From Gammaproteobacteria bacterium (GTDB taxonomy: Bacteria; Pseudomonadota; Gammaproteobacteria; CAIRSR01), in the NCBI GenBank assembly GCA_963575655.1, contig CAUYTY010000195.1, positions 1 through 64,000 on the forward strand: a stretch of DNA of 64,000 nucleotides, in the 5' to 3' direction. A program made the position numbers and the translations under genes. The notes under the pieces were generated by a model. The model was given only the letters and a program-made list of their open reading frames with translations. It was not told where the DNA came from and did not search any database. Of this stretch, positions 17,486-25,940 are shown piece after piece; the stretch's first letter is position 1, and the number at the start of each line of letters is the position of its first letter.

Positions 17486-17514
17486 TTGACAAAAGGTTAC
17501 GCATGGTTTTAAAG
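17486..17514 (+). promoter_or_regulatory. Possible sigma70 promoter for fabG
   Basis: TTGACA at 17486-17491, then 17 bases, then TTAAAG. The -35 box is perfect, the -10 box weak. About 205 bases before the chosen fabG start. 17194-17719 holds no gene. Confidence 0.3.
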
Positions 17515-17719
17515 CTAGTGACGACCTAAACTGTAGTGAATTAGGCGGTTTTTACAAGAAATCAGTTAGGTTGAATTAGATAACTTTTTAGTCGTTCTCC
17601 TCCTGTCCCCTCCCGTTAGAGGAAGAAGTGGATGGTTACCTTGATTATTGTACCGTCAGGCGGGATACTGCCGTTGTGGCAGTTCGCAGCCCTCGGCCCA
17701 ACCTTATAGGAGAGTGCCA

Positions 17720-18484
17720 ATGTCGGGTTTCGGAATAAATGAGGATCTGAAAGGCAAGGTTGCTATTGTTACTGGCTCGGCGCGCGGTATTGGTCGGGCC
17801 ATTGCCTTGGCCCTTGCCGGCCGTGGTGCTGATGTCGTGATTAGTGATGTTCTTGAAGATGCCGCACGTGCAACTGCAGACGAAATTATTGCACTGGGGC
17901 GGCGTTCATTGGTGATTCGCTGCAACGTTACTAATCGTGGTGAGGTAGATAATCTCATACAGCAGACGGTAAATGAATTGGGGCGACTTGACATTCTCGT
18001 AAACAACGCAGGTATTACGCAGGATACATTGCTGGTGCGAATGTCGGAGGAGCAATGGGATCGGGTGTTGGATATTAATCTGAAAGGCACTTTCTTCGCT
18101 TGTCAGTCTGCGGCCAAGGTGATGATGAAGGCACGTAGCGGCAAGATCGTTAATATCGCCTCGGTGGTCGGTCTTACGGGAAATGTCGGACAGGCCAACT
18201 ATGCAGCATCAAAGGCCGGTGTCATTGCGCTCACCAAAACAGTCTCTAAAGAATTGGCATCGCGCAACGTTAATGTCAACTCGGTTGCCCCCGGTTTCAT
18301 CGAGACCGATATGACGAAGCAACTCTCTGAGGCTGCCCGTAAATCATTCCTCGACCATATCCCGATGAATCGGGCCGGTAGCGCCGAAGACGTAGCAAAT
18401 GCGGTCGTATTTCTGTGCTCGCCTGCTGCGGATTATATTACCGGTCATTGCCTTACTATTGACGGAGGGATGACGAGTTATTGA
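17720..18484 (+). CDS. fabG: 3-oxoacyl-ACP reductase, FabG-type SDR
   Basis: 254 residues. Short-chain dehydrogenase with TGSARGIGRAIA (NADP-binding glycine loop), NNAGIT, catalytic Ser (NIASVVG), Y-x3-K (YAASKAG) and the C-terminal ITGHCLTIDGGM typical for FabG. It would reduce 3-ketoacyl-ACP in fatty-acid elongation, or acetoacetyl-CoA if it belongs to a storage-polymer pathway. ATG 17720 has AGGAGAG before it; an upstream ATG at 17648 lacks such a site. The gene is not in a fab cluster here, so the exact substrate is uncertain. Confidence 0.85.
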   Translation: MSGFGINEDLKGKVAIVTGSARGIGRAIALALAGRGADVVISDVLEDAARATADEIIALGRRSLVIRCNVTNRGEVDNLIQQTVNELGRLDILVNNAGITQDTLLVRMSEEQWDRVLDINLKGTFFACQSAAKVMMKARSGKIVNIASVVGLTGNVGQANYAASKAGVIALTKTVSKELASRNVNVNSVAPGFIETDMTKQLSEAARKSFLDHIPMNRAGSAEDVANAVVFLCSPAADYITGHCLTIDGGMTSY

Positions 18485-18617
18485 TTTGGGCGGGTTGTAA
18501 CGAGTTAGTTGACGCGTTAAGTAGCAGACATGCACAAAGTTGGGTGTTGTTCTATTGTGCCATGCTACAACCCATATCTTATTCCCAACTAAAACTTTTA
18601 GGGTCAGCTTGTAATCC

Positions 18618-19925
18618 ATGAAGACAAAAAAGTTAGCGTTCTTTCCGTACCTAGATTCCAAAGCCATGCTTATCGGATGCATCGAAGCAGTGTTGTTCGG
18701 TGTATTGTGGATGGCTCCTCCCGCTTACGCCTTACCAAGCTACGCACGCCAAACTGGCGATGCTTGCGGGGCTTGTCATGTGGGTTCCTTTGGTCCTCAA
18801 CTTACCCCCCACGGTATTCGTTTTAAGCTGGAAGGATATACCGATAGCGATGGCAAGCCTGGTAAGGTACCAGTGTCTGGTATGGTAGTCGGCACCTTTA
18901 CTCATACCAACAAGGGTCAGAGTCCAGCACCAACAACATATTCTAGATCCAACGACAATGCCTCCTTCCAAGAGGCATCTATATTTCTAGCGGGTGGACT
19001 TACTGAACACCTAGGTACTTTTGTTCAGGCCACCTACTCTGATGTCGACCGCCGCCTTGTTTTCGACCATATGGATATTCGTTATGCCCACAGCCTCCAA
19101 TTTATGGGGGCAGATAGCATATTGGGCATCTCGGTGAATAACCTCCCCACGGTCCAGGATCCTTTCAATACTTTACCAGCATGGAGTTTTCCCTTTACGT
19201 CTTCTGCCCTTGCCCCTGGCCCTGGAGCAGCTCCCCTCATTAGCGGTGGATTTGATCATCAAGCCTTGGGGACGACAGTCTACGGTCTATGGGACAACCG
19301 TTTTTATGCTGAACTAGGGGGTTATCGTACCCTTCCCAATCGCATTCAGTCCGATTTGTCAGTGGGCGGGATGGGATCGGATCGTATTCATGATATTGCC
19401 CCTTACGGGCGCTTGGCCTATTTCAAAGATCTGCGTAAGCAAGCGTACTCTGTGGGATTGTTTGGTTTCTCTGCAGACGTAGAACCAGGTGGAGTGGGAG
19501 GGATCACAGATAAGTACCAAGATTTTGGCCTGGATGCCTCTTATCAATTCTTGGGGGATCGTCGCCATATCGTGAGTCTCTACGGAAGCCTCATCCATGA
19601 AAATCAGACCCTTGATGCGAATAATCCTAGTGATGCCAAAGGACACCTTAACCAAATTGACCTTAGTGCGTCTTATTATTACAACCAAACCTACGGGGTC
19701 ACTTTGAAGGAATTCAATATCAATAGTAGCCGCGCTGGTGAAGATTCTCGTGGCACTATTCTTCAGGCAGATTGGAGCCCGTTTGGGAAAGAGGATTCTT
19801 GGGGCGCCCCCTGGGCAAATTTCCGCCTTGGTCTTCAGTACACCATGTATGACAAGTTTGACGGAGACAGCGTTAACGCTGGCGACAACGATACCCTAAT
19901 GGCCTTTATCTGGACCGCCTTCTAA
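18618..19925 (+). CDS. Outer-membrane porin-cytochrome c (Cyc2-like architecture)
   Basis: 435 residues. A signal sequence (about 1-39, MLIGCIEAVLFGVLWMAPPA then YA) is followed at once by LPSYARQTGDACGACHVGSF with a single CxxCH haem c site. The rest, about 370 residues, alternates polar/hydrophobic stretches as in a 14-16 strand barrel and ends in aromatic Phe (LMAFIWTAF), the usual outer-membrane barrel signature. A monohaem domain plugged into a barrel is the layout of Cyc2, the iron oxidase of neutrophilic and acidophilic Fe(II) oxidisers. This may be a sister family and not Cyc2 itself. It heads a run of three cytochrome genes. Confidence 0.75.
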   Translation: MKTKKLAFFPYLDSKAMLIGCIEAVLFGVLWMAPPAYALPSYARQTGDACGACHVGSFGPQLTPHGIRFKLEGYTDSDGKPGKVPVSGMVVGTFTHTNKGQSPAPTTYSRSNDNASFQEASIFLAGGLTEHLGTFVQATYSDVDRRLVFDHMDIRYAHSLQFMGADSILGISVNNLPTVQDPFNTLPAWSFPFTSSALAPGPGAAPLISGGFDHQALGTTVYGLWDNRFYAELGGYRTLPNRIQSDLSVGGMGSDRIHDIAPYGRLAYFKDLRKQAYSVGLFGFSADVEPGGVGGITDKYQDFGLDASYQFLGDRRHIVSLYGSLIHENQTLDANNPSDAKGHLNQIDLSASYYYNQTYGVTLKEFNINSSRAGEDSRGTILQADWSPFGKEDSWGAPWANFRLGLQYTMYDKFDGDSVNAGDNDTLMAFIWTAF

Positions 19926-19939
19926 GAGAGAACACATCC

Positions 19940-20335
19940 ATGTCTATTTCTACCTTTTACCGTCGTCCCATTCTGCCTTTGGCTACGGTGTTACTCACGA
20001 TTGGTTTTCACTCGCCAACGATTGCTGCCGGCAACTCAGAACACGGGGCTATTGTTTTCCAAGAGGAGTGCTCGGACTGTCACAGCGTAGCTCCGGGAAA
20101 AAATAAGAAGGGACCTTCCTTGTTTGGCGTAGTAGGCCGCGACCCGGCCATGATTGAAGGTTACAACTATTCGGATGGTATGCGCGCCAACCACACCGCT
20201 TGGACTCCAGATCGACTGGATGCCTACATCGCCGCCCCGAAGAAAACTGTACCGGGTGCCAAGATGAAATATGATGGACTTTCCAATGAGTCGGATCGTG
20301 CCGATGTTATTGCCTATCTGTCTGGGCAGCATTAA
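19940..20335 (+). CDS. Class I cytochrome c (c2/c550-like)
   Basis: 131 residues with a signal peptide (RPILPLATVLLTIGFHSPTI then AA) and one haem site, CSDCHSV, near the mature N-terminus. PSLFGVVGRDPAMIEGYNYS and the late GAKMKY Met ligand are typical for mitochondrial-type c2 cytochromes. It should be a soluble periplasmic electron carrier. It begins 14 bases after the porin-cytochrome with a ribosome site (GAGAG), so the two are very probably one transcript; a natural reading is that it takes electrons from the barrel cytochrome. Confidence 0.88.
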   Translation: MSISTFYRRPILPLATVLLTIGFHSPTIAAGNSEHGAIVFQEECSDCHSVAPGKNKKGPSLFGVVGRDPAMIEGYNYSDGMRANHTAWTPDRLDAYIAAPKKTVPGAKMKYDGLSNESDRADVIAYLSGQH

Positions 20336-20396
20336 AAACCGAGGCTGTCATCGATGAATAATCGTTGCATCCGCTACTGCATTCACACCTTTCGGA

Positions 20397-20870
20397 GTGA
20401 CTATTATGCCAAAGCGATATCGTGCTGTTAAAGTACTGCTTTCTTGCCTGCTAATCGCTGGTTTGTCTCCAGTTTGGGCCGACTCCGCTGCCGAAGAATC
20501 GATCGATAAACGTGAAGACCTGATGAAGGGGATGGGGGGTCACATGAAAGCCATCAAGAAGATTCTTGGTGGTGCTACCGATGTTGGAACTATTGTGGAA
20601 CATGCAGATGGTTTAGCAATGCTGACCAGTAATCTCGCCACCGACCTAAAAGCCTTGTTCCCCGTTGATTCAAACCAAGGAGACAGCGAGGCCAGTGCGA
20701 CGATTTGGAAAAACTGGGCCGAGTTTGAAAAGATTGCTCACTCCGCCGCCACCAAAGGAGCTACCCTGAAAACCAGCAGCAGCGGCGATTCTGCAGCCAT
20801 CTCGCTGGCCTACAAGGAGTTGGGCGAAGTTTGCAAGGCCTGTCACAAAGATTACCGTATCGAAAAATAA
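20397..20870 (+). CDS. Cytochrome c' -type class II cytochrome
   Basis: 157 residues: signal peptide (VLLSCLLIAGLSPVWA), then a four-helix-bundle protein with R-x2-LM near the start (KREDLMKGMGGHMKAIKKIL) and a single C-terminal haem site VCKACHKDYRIEK. Both features define class II cytochromes c (c' or c556). Such proteins bind NO or carry electrons in the periplasm; which applies depends on a sixth ligand, and the Met in MKGMGGHM could supply it as in c556. It follows the class I cytochrome by 61 bases. Confidence 0.85.
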   Translation: MTIMPKRYRAVKVLLSCLLIAGLSPVWADSAAEESIDKREDLMKGMGGHMKAIKKILGGATDVGTIVEHADGLAMLTSNLATDLKALFPVDSNQGDSEASATIWKNWAEFEKIAHSAATKGATLKTSSSGDSAAISLAYKELGEVCKACHKDYRIEK

Positions 20871-21010
20871 CGGTCTGTGGTTTCCTTATTTGGGAAGCAG
20901 TGATGGGAACTTATTGAGTCAGTCATTCACCCCCTCCCGTTGGGGGGGGGGGGCAGTTGCATAATTCAAGTTATGGCCTATCCATAGTTGTTATTGTTGA
21001 GTCGCCGCCT
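20871..21010. other. Spacer with 12-G tract and presumed omega-RNA guide segment
   Basis: Contains CCCCTCCCG and a run of twelve G (20942-20953), a likely slippage site, then TTCAAGTTATGGCCTATCC, similar to an R-family end. The last roughly 16 bases (20995-21010, ending GTCGCCGCCT) lie where the guide of the downstream omega-RNA should be. Confidence 0.5.
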
Positions 21011-21268
21011 AACTTTTCAACCTAGCGGAATCCATTCCGCTGGCTGAAAAGTTTGAGATTCAACCAGCCCGCCGAAAGGCAGCCGACAAGAAGTGAAGCG
21101 AAAGCGAGTCACCCAGGGATGCTTCTCCAGTCCCAGGCCCTGACGACGAAAGGAATGGCGGTCGAGAGACGGTATAAGACCCAATCCTTAGTCTGAACGA
21201 CCTTCTTGTTCTGGGCGAGGAGACCTTTACGCGAAAGCAGACTTCCGGGTAACCGGAAAGAGAAAGTA
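21011..21268 (+). ncRNA. IscB omega-RNA scaffold
   Basis: About 258 bases directly before iscB. It opens with a long hairpin, AACTTTTCA (21011-21019) pairing with TGAAAAGTT (21045-21053) around an inner stem AGCGGAAT/ATTCCGCT. Then come GCCGAAAGGC and, at 21110-21133, CACCCAGGGATG followed by CTCCAGTCCC. These elements occur in the same order in the OgeuIscB omega-RNA as I recall it (GTTGAAAGAGC hairpin, GCCGAAAGAC, CACCCTGGGAT, CCCCAGTCCC). The guide would be the 5' end, upstream of 21011. Ends of the transcript are not determined. Confidence 0.75.
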
Positions 21269-22606
21269 ATGAACCGAATCTTTGTGTTAAGCAGTACCAA
21301 GCAACCGCTGATGCCCTGTCACCCAGCACGGGCACGGGAACTGTTGCGGAAGGGTAAGGCCGCCGTCTACCGAATGCAGCCTTTTACCATCATCCTGAAG
21401 TCTCGCACCGATGGCGTAGTTCAAGACATCGCGTTCAAGACCGACCCCGGCAGCAAGACCACGGGGATTGTCTTGGTCGCGGGATTTGAGAAACACGGGT
21501 CAACGGTGATCTGGGCTGCCAATTTGTCTCATCGAGGTGCGGCCATCCATACCAACCTCGATAGCCGTCGTTCCTTGCGCCGTGGGCGTAGGGGCAGAAA
21601 GACCCGCTATCGTGAAGCACGATTCAACAACCGAACCCGTCAGGCCAATTGTGGTGGGAAATGGTTGGCACCCAGCATTAAAAGCCGTGTTGACAACGTA
21701 GCCATCTGGTACGGACGACTTAACCGGCTGGCACCGATTAGCGAAGCACATATCGAGACGGTACGCTTTGACATGCAAAAGATGGCCAACCCGGAGATTT
21801 CCGGTGTCGAGTACCAGCAAGGAACGTTGGCCGGGTACGAACTACGGGAATACTTGTTGGAGAAGTTTGAGCGGACTTGTGCCTATTGCGGGAAGAAGGA
21901 TGTGCCTCTTCAGATTGAGCACATCCAACCCAAAGCCCTTGGTGGTAGTGATCGGGCGTCTAATCTAACCGTTGCTTGCCGACCCTGCAACGAAAAGAAA
22001 GCGGCGCAGCCTGTTGAGAAGTTCCTTGTGGGTAAACCTGACCTACTGAAAAAGATTAAAGCACAAGCCAAAGCACCATTACGCGACGCGGCAGCGGTAA
22101 ATTCTGCACGTTACGCATTGGGCAACGAGATCAAAGCCTGGGGATTGCCTACCTCGTTCTGGTCAGGTGGACGAACCAAATTAAACCGCGTCACGCAGGG
22201 CTACGCAAAGGACCATTGGATTGATGCGGCTTGTGTTGGTGAAACTGGCGCGGCTGTCGTCATCCCGCCTGGACTTGTACCTCTACAAATTAAAGCCACA
22301 GGACGTGGCACGCACCAGACGGTAAAGACAGACAAGTTTGGATTTCCGCGTGGTGGTGCAGGTCGATGCAAACGGGTATTCGGGTTTCAGACTGGGGACC
22401 TGGTTCGTCTATCTCAACCGTCTGGAAAATATGCAGGAGACCATATCGGGCGGTTGGCCGGAATCCGGGCAACGGGTTACTTCGATATTCGCTCTGGCGA
22501 TGCAAAAATTACTGCACGACACCAAAACTTTACTTTGCTACAGAGAAGCGATGGCTATGAATACAGTAACGTCAGCGGAAACGTCAAAGGCCGGCGGGCA
22601 GGCTGA
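21269..22606 (+). CDS. iscB: IscB RNA-guided nuclease
   Basis: 445 residues from ATG 21269 (AGAGAAAG before it). Order of parts: PLMP domain (VLSSTKQPLMPCHPARAREL), RuvC-I with catalytic Asp (FKTDPGSKTTGI), arginine-rich bridge helix (RRSLRRGRRGRKTRYREARF), RuvC-II (HIETVRFDMQKM), HNH (CAYCGKKDVPLQIEHIQPKA, then NLTVACRPCNEKK), RuvC-III (DHWIDAACVGE), and a C-terminal domain ending FTLLQRSDGYEYS. All catalytic residues expected for a double nickase are visible. IscB is the likely ancestor of Cas9 and uses an omega-RNA made just upstream, which is recognisable here. No TnpA lies nearby, so the unit would depend on a transposase in trans or be immobile. Confidence 0.92.
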   Translation: MNRIFVLSSTKQPLMPCHPARARELLRKGKAAVYRMQPFTIILKSRTDGVVQDIAFKTDPGSKTTGIVLVAGFEKHGSTVIWAANLSHRGAAIHTNLDSRRSLRRGRRGRKTRYREARFNNRTRQANCGGKWLAPSIKSRVDNVAIWYGRLNRLAPISEAHIETVRFDMQKMANPEISGVEYQQGTLAGYELREYLLEKFERTCAYCGKKDVPLQIEHIQPKALGGSDRASNLTVACRPCNEKKAAQPVEKFLVGKPDLLKKIKAQAKAPLRDAAAVNSARYALGNEIKAWGLPTSFWSGGRTKLNRVTQGYAKDHWIDAACVGETGAAVVIPPGLVPLQIKATGRGTHQTVKTDKFGFPRGGAGRCKRVFGFQTGDLVRLSQPSGKYAGDHIGRLAGIRATGYFDIRSGDAKITARHQNFTLLQRSDGYEYSNVSGNVKGRRAG

Positions 22607-22909
22607 ACCTCAACGGCAGCGGCTTCAGAATTGCCCTCGCGTCCTCTGCTCCATTGCATTACGCAACCGGACTGGGGGGGCGTCGCACTCCCGGTGCTCC
22701 TTCTAGGAACGAGAATTTTATAACTTGTGCAATTGTAGATAGGAGCGCCGACGGCGCGATTTTATACCGGCCTGGGGCAGCGCCCCAGGAATCATTATAG
22801 GGTTGAGGACCCGTCCCATCGATTACGATACGGGCCTTCAACCCCTTTTTAGTTTCCACGCCCCAGCGGATGTAATGGGTAACAACTTGAGTTATCCATG
22901 GTCTCTGCC
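22607..22909. other. Non-coding region with terminator-like hairpins
   Basis: Holds the presumed right end of the iscB unit, a palindrome GGGGCAGCGCCCC (about 22777), and at about 22799-22852 a hairpin (GGGTTGAGGACCCGT pairing with ACGGGCCTTCAACCCC) followed by TTTTT on the plus strand, which would stop iscB transcription. An R-like end (AACAACTTGAGTTATCC) is at about 22883. Confidence 0.5.
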
Positions 22910-23434
22910 TCAACCCAACCCGCGCAAATATTCCTGAAATAAAAGTTCTAGATCCAATACTGTAACGGCCTGGTCACAATGTCGATAAATACCGCTGACG
23001 AACGTCTGTAAGTGACTAGGCAGCGTAGTAGCAGGTGGACGAATGGCACTTTGTGGCGTGTCCAATACGTCTAGCATTCGATCGATCAGTAAACCGCTAA
23101 TCATACCCCCTCCGACCCCCAAAAGGATGGAAGAATGGCGCGTGATGGGAGTTTTGTTCAAACCTAACAAACCCCCTAGGCGAATCACGGAGGTAATGTC
23201 GCCACGTACATTAATGACCCCTTCTAATGCGGCCGGACAACCCGGGACAAAATGAATGGCAGTGTAAGGTAAAATCTCACGGATATGGGTACCCGCAATA
23301 GCAAATAACTCATTCTGGATAGAAAAGATCACCAATTTGAGTGTCGACTCCTCAACCAGAACTAGAGAACGAGGGACAGTATCCTGGCGCAGACTCAGAA
23401 CATGCCGGGCACTTACCTTTCCTTCAGAGGTCAT
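22910..23434 (-). CDS. CheW-like chemosensory coupling protein
   Basis: 174 residues forming one CheW domain: LVIFSIQNELFAIAGTHIRE, VINVRGDITSVIRLGGLLGL and SGLLIDRMLDVL. It should link the MCP of this operon to CheA. Start ATG at 23434 overlaps the stop of the upstream GGDEF gene by four bases, which indicates translational coupling. Last gene of the minus-strand Wsp-like operon, downstream of the IS982 insertion. Confidence 0.88.
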   Translation of the reverse strand: MTSEGKVSARHVLSLRQDTVPRSLVLVEESTLKLVIFSIQNELFAIAGTHIREILPYTAIHFVPGCPAALEGVINVRGDITSVIRLGGLLGLNKTPITRHSSILLGVGGGMISGLLIDRMLDVLDTPQSAIRPPATTLPSHLQTFVSGIYRHCDQAVTVLDLELLFQEYLRGLG

Positions 23435-25125
23435 GGCAGATTTCCTGGGGACGTTGTCATTACTTGGTTGCGACCGGCATGTTTTGCTTTGTAAAGAGCT
23501 TTATCGGAAATCTCACACAACTCCTCGGGTGAGGTACATTCAGGATAACATGCTACCCCGCAACTAAAAGTAACGTTAAATTCCTGACTCCCAGAAAAGA
23601 AACGTACCTTAGAAAAATCCTCTCGTAACTCGTTGAGGACGTGCACTCCTTGGCTTAGATTAGCCTCTGGCATTACCACTGCGAATTCCTCACCACCGTA
23701 GCGCCCGACCAAATCAGAATTGCGCAAGCGTTTCCGTAATATTCTGGAAAGGGCCACCAAGACTTGATCTCCTACTGGATGGCCATAGCTATCATTGACA
23801 TTTTTGAAATGGTCCACATCCAACATCGCAAAACAAACGGAGAATTGATGGCGATTAGCGCTGGCAATGGTTCCGGTCAAGAACTGTTTGATCGAAGTGT
23901 GATTGTAGAGACCGGTGAGGCTATCGCGGGTCATGAGCGAGCGCAACACCCTCATTCGTTCTACCCGCACCAATACCGCAGACACCAGTTGTACGGGCTC
24001 AATCGGTTTGGTAAGAAAATCCTCAGCCCCTACCCGTAATGCGGAAAACTGCTTGTTGGAATTAGTCTCCCCGGACAGGTAGACAATTGGTAAACTTAGA
24101 TATTCCGGGATCTGACGAATAACCTTGGCCAGATCTCGACCACTGCATAATGGCATATACATATCCATCAGGATTAGATCAGCGTTAAATTCATACAGTA
24201 CCTCCAAAATTCGAGTTGGATCATGGAGGGAACTGGTAATCATGCCGGCATCTTCCAAAATTAGGGCGTGGTACCTCGCCATTTCTGGGTCGTCGTCGAC
24301 TACCAATATTCGGAAGGGGGGCGGTTTCGCTTCCGCAGTTAGATTGTCGAGCGTTTCAGCAAGATCAATAGCCTTGAGTGGTTTCGGAAAAAAAGCCATT
24401 CCCCCTGCCTGTACCGCTCGCAACCGCGTATTGAAATCGTGATGACCGGAGAGAAAAACGGCCGGCACCCTATGGTCAAGTTCTCGTAGAATTTTCGTAA
24501 GGAGTTCCGTTCCATTCGCATGTCCCTCAGGAAAAACGATATCTAGGACAATCGCGTCGGGCCGTTTTTGGGCGATGGCCTCATATAACGCCCTGGGAGA
24601 ATCAAATAGTTCACTCTGATAGCCAAAACAAGACAGTTGCATGGCCAATTGTTGTACGTGATACAGTTCGTCGTCGCAGAAATAGATGAGTTTGTGGGTA
24701 CCATTTTCTTGATTAACGAAAGGCCCGCTGATTTGATCGACCTGAAAGAGTGGCTCTTGGGGGGCTGGCTCCTTTCTCGGGATTTCGTTGGTGAGCGCAA
24801 TGGTTACCTGGGAGAGCCTTTGGATAATGTTCTGCAAGGATTGCAGGAGTTCTGGTGCGAGCGGTTCTGGTTTTTCCAGCAGTGGCGCTAGCAATTGCTG
24901 TCCTTCCTGGGCAGCGGACTGGATCTCAGTCAACTGGAACGAAGAACTAGTCCCCTTGATGGTATGAAACAGGCGATGCAATTCTACCTTTGGACGATTT
25001 TCTTCCGGTTTACTCCGCAATTGATCGAGCCAATCCGTCACCATAGCCAAACGTTCGGGAAGTTGAGCAATGAAGGTCTGACGCAGTTTGGCGATGCGCT
25101 CATGTAATGATGAGGGTTTGCTCAT
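23431..25125 (-). CDS. Hpt-REC-REC-GGDEF diguanylate cyclase (WspR-like output)
   Basis: 564 residues: Hpt domain (about 1-110) with HRLFHTIKGTSSSF; a first receiver (about 145-265) with phospho-Asp in VLDIVFPEG; a second receiver (about 270-390, ILVVDDDPEMARY, LILMDMYMP); and a GGDEF domain (about 400-555) with intact GGEEF and an inhibitory RxxD (RNSD) five residues before it. It should make c-di-GMP when phosphorylated by the CheA of the operon. Hpt plus two receivers is more elaborate than WspR (one receiver). It now starts 40 bases from the inserted IS982 element, which separates it from the rest of the operon. Confidence 0.9.
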   Translation of the reverse strand: MSKPSSLHERIAKLRQTFIAQLPERLAMVTDWLDQLRSKPEENRPKVELHRLFHTIKGTSSSFQLTEIQSAAQEGQQLLAPLLEKPEPLAPELLQSLQNIIQRLSQVTIALTNEIPRKEPAPQEPLFQVDQISGPFVNQENGTHKLIYFCDDELYHVQQLAMQLSCFGYQSELFDSPRALYEAIAQKRPDAIVLDIVFPEGHANGTELLTKILRELDHRVPAVFLSGHHDFNTRLRAVQAGGMAFFPKPLKAIDLAETLDNLTAEAKPPPFRILVVDDDPEMARYHALILEDAGMITSSLHDPTRILEVLYEFNADLILMDMYMPLCSGRDLAKVIRQIPEYLSLPIVYLSGETNSNKQFSALRVGAEDFLTKPIEPVQLVSAVLVRVERMRVLRSLMTRDSLTGLYNHTSIKQFLTGTIASANRHQFSVCFAMLDVDHFKNVNDSYGHPVGDQVLVALSRILRKRLRNSDLVGRYGGEEFAVVMPEANLSQGVHVLNELREDFSKVRFFSGSQEFNVTFSCGVACYPECTSPEELCEISDKALYKAKHAGRNQVMTTSPGNLP

Positions 25126-25209
25126 AATGATCCTTATGGTAGAGCGGAAAATGGAATATTGCTTAACCTGAGTTCGACGTAAGCAATCAGGGATTTGTTA
25201 AACATCTCA

Positions 25210-25940
25210 TCACATTCTAGATAGAAATAGGGTGTTATTTTCTTCAACTACAATCAAATCTGTACTATTCGTCTTCCAGTTTCTAAGGTTCAATGATGGC
25301 TTTTTTGGTTGCCATGAGTATGCGATAAGGGCACAAACTATATTCACCATAAAATTAGCAAGACTGCGATGACGCGTGTGTTCCAGTTGAGAAATATTTT
25401 TTAGCTGATCGTTAACGGTCTCAATTATGGATCGTTTGCGCAACATTATTTTGTCAAAATCCCCAATAAAAACCTTTTTCATATTCTTTCGAATTTTTGT
25501 AATCAATTCAATTCCCTGCTCCCATAAAGATTCTTGAAGCGCCTTTGAAATGTACCCTTTGTCTCCAAACAATTTACCATTAATAAATTTTGCCATTTCC
25601 TTCAACCCCTTACGATCGTCAATATTTCCTGGCGTAACAAGAAAAGAGACCAGCTCTCCCTGGTCATCAATAACAAGATGCAACTTAAATCCATAATACC
25701 AATCAACGGATGTTTTTCCTCTTGCGGCGAGTCCATTGAATGTTCTGTGACGAGGAATACGGCGGTTATGGCAGACACGTAATGGCGTTGAGTCAATAAA
25801 TGCAATTCCTTTTGAAGTAACGCGACGCGTGTTTAAATAGGCACACAGTGGAACTAGAACGGATTGCTCTAGCTCTACAAATCGGTTATAACTAACTCGA
25901 TTCGGAAACTCCCTACCTAAAACAAACGGTACATAACCGA
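25210..25940 (-). pseudogene. IS982 transposase, C-terminal part
   Basis: The open frame begins inside the inner element, but real IS982 sequence starts at 25940: [40 protein letters not shown] (first catalytic Asp), [30 protein letters not shown] (second Asp), [12 protein letters not shown] (Glu). Joining it to 27353-27560 restores a single frame of 313 codons. So the gene is broken by one clean insertion only and was otherwise intact. Confidence 0.9.

Noticed and set aside
20942-20953. Twelve-G tract as a phase-variation switch
   Set aside because: It lies between genes, not in a coding frame, and not at a recognisable promoter spacer; slippage effects cannot be argued from sequence alone.
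22659-22913. Minus-strand open frame of 84 codons between iscB and cheW
   Set aside because: It runs through palindromes and a terminator-like hairpin, has no family similarity and no ribosome site.
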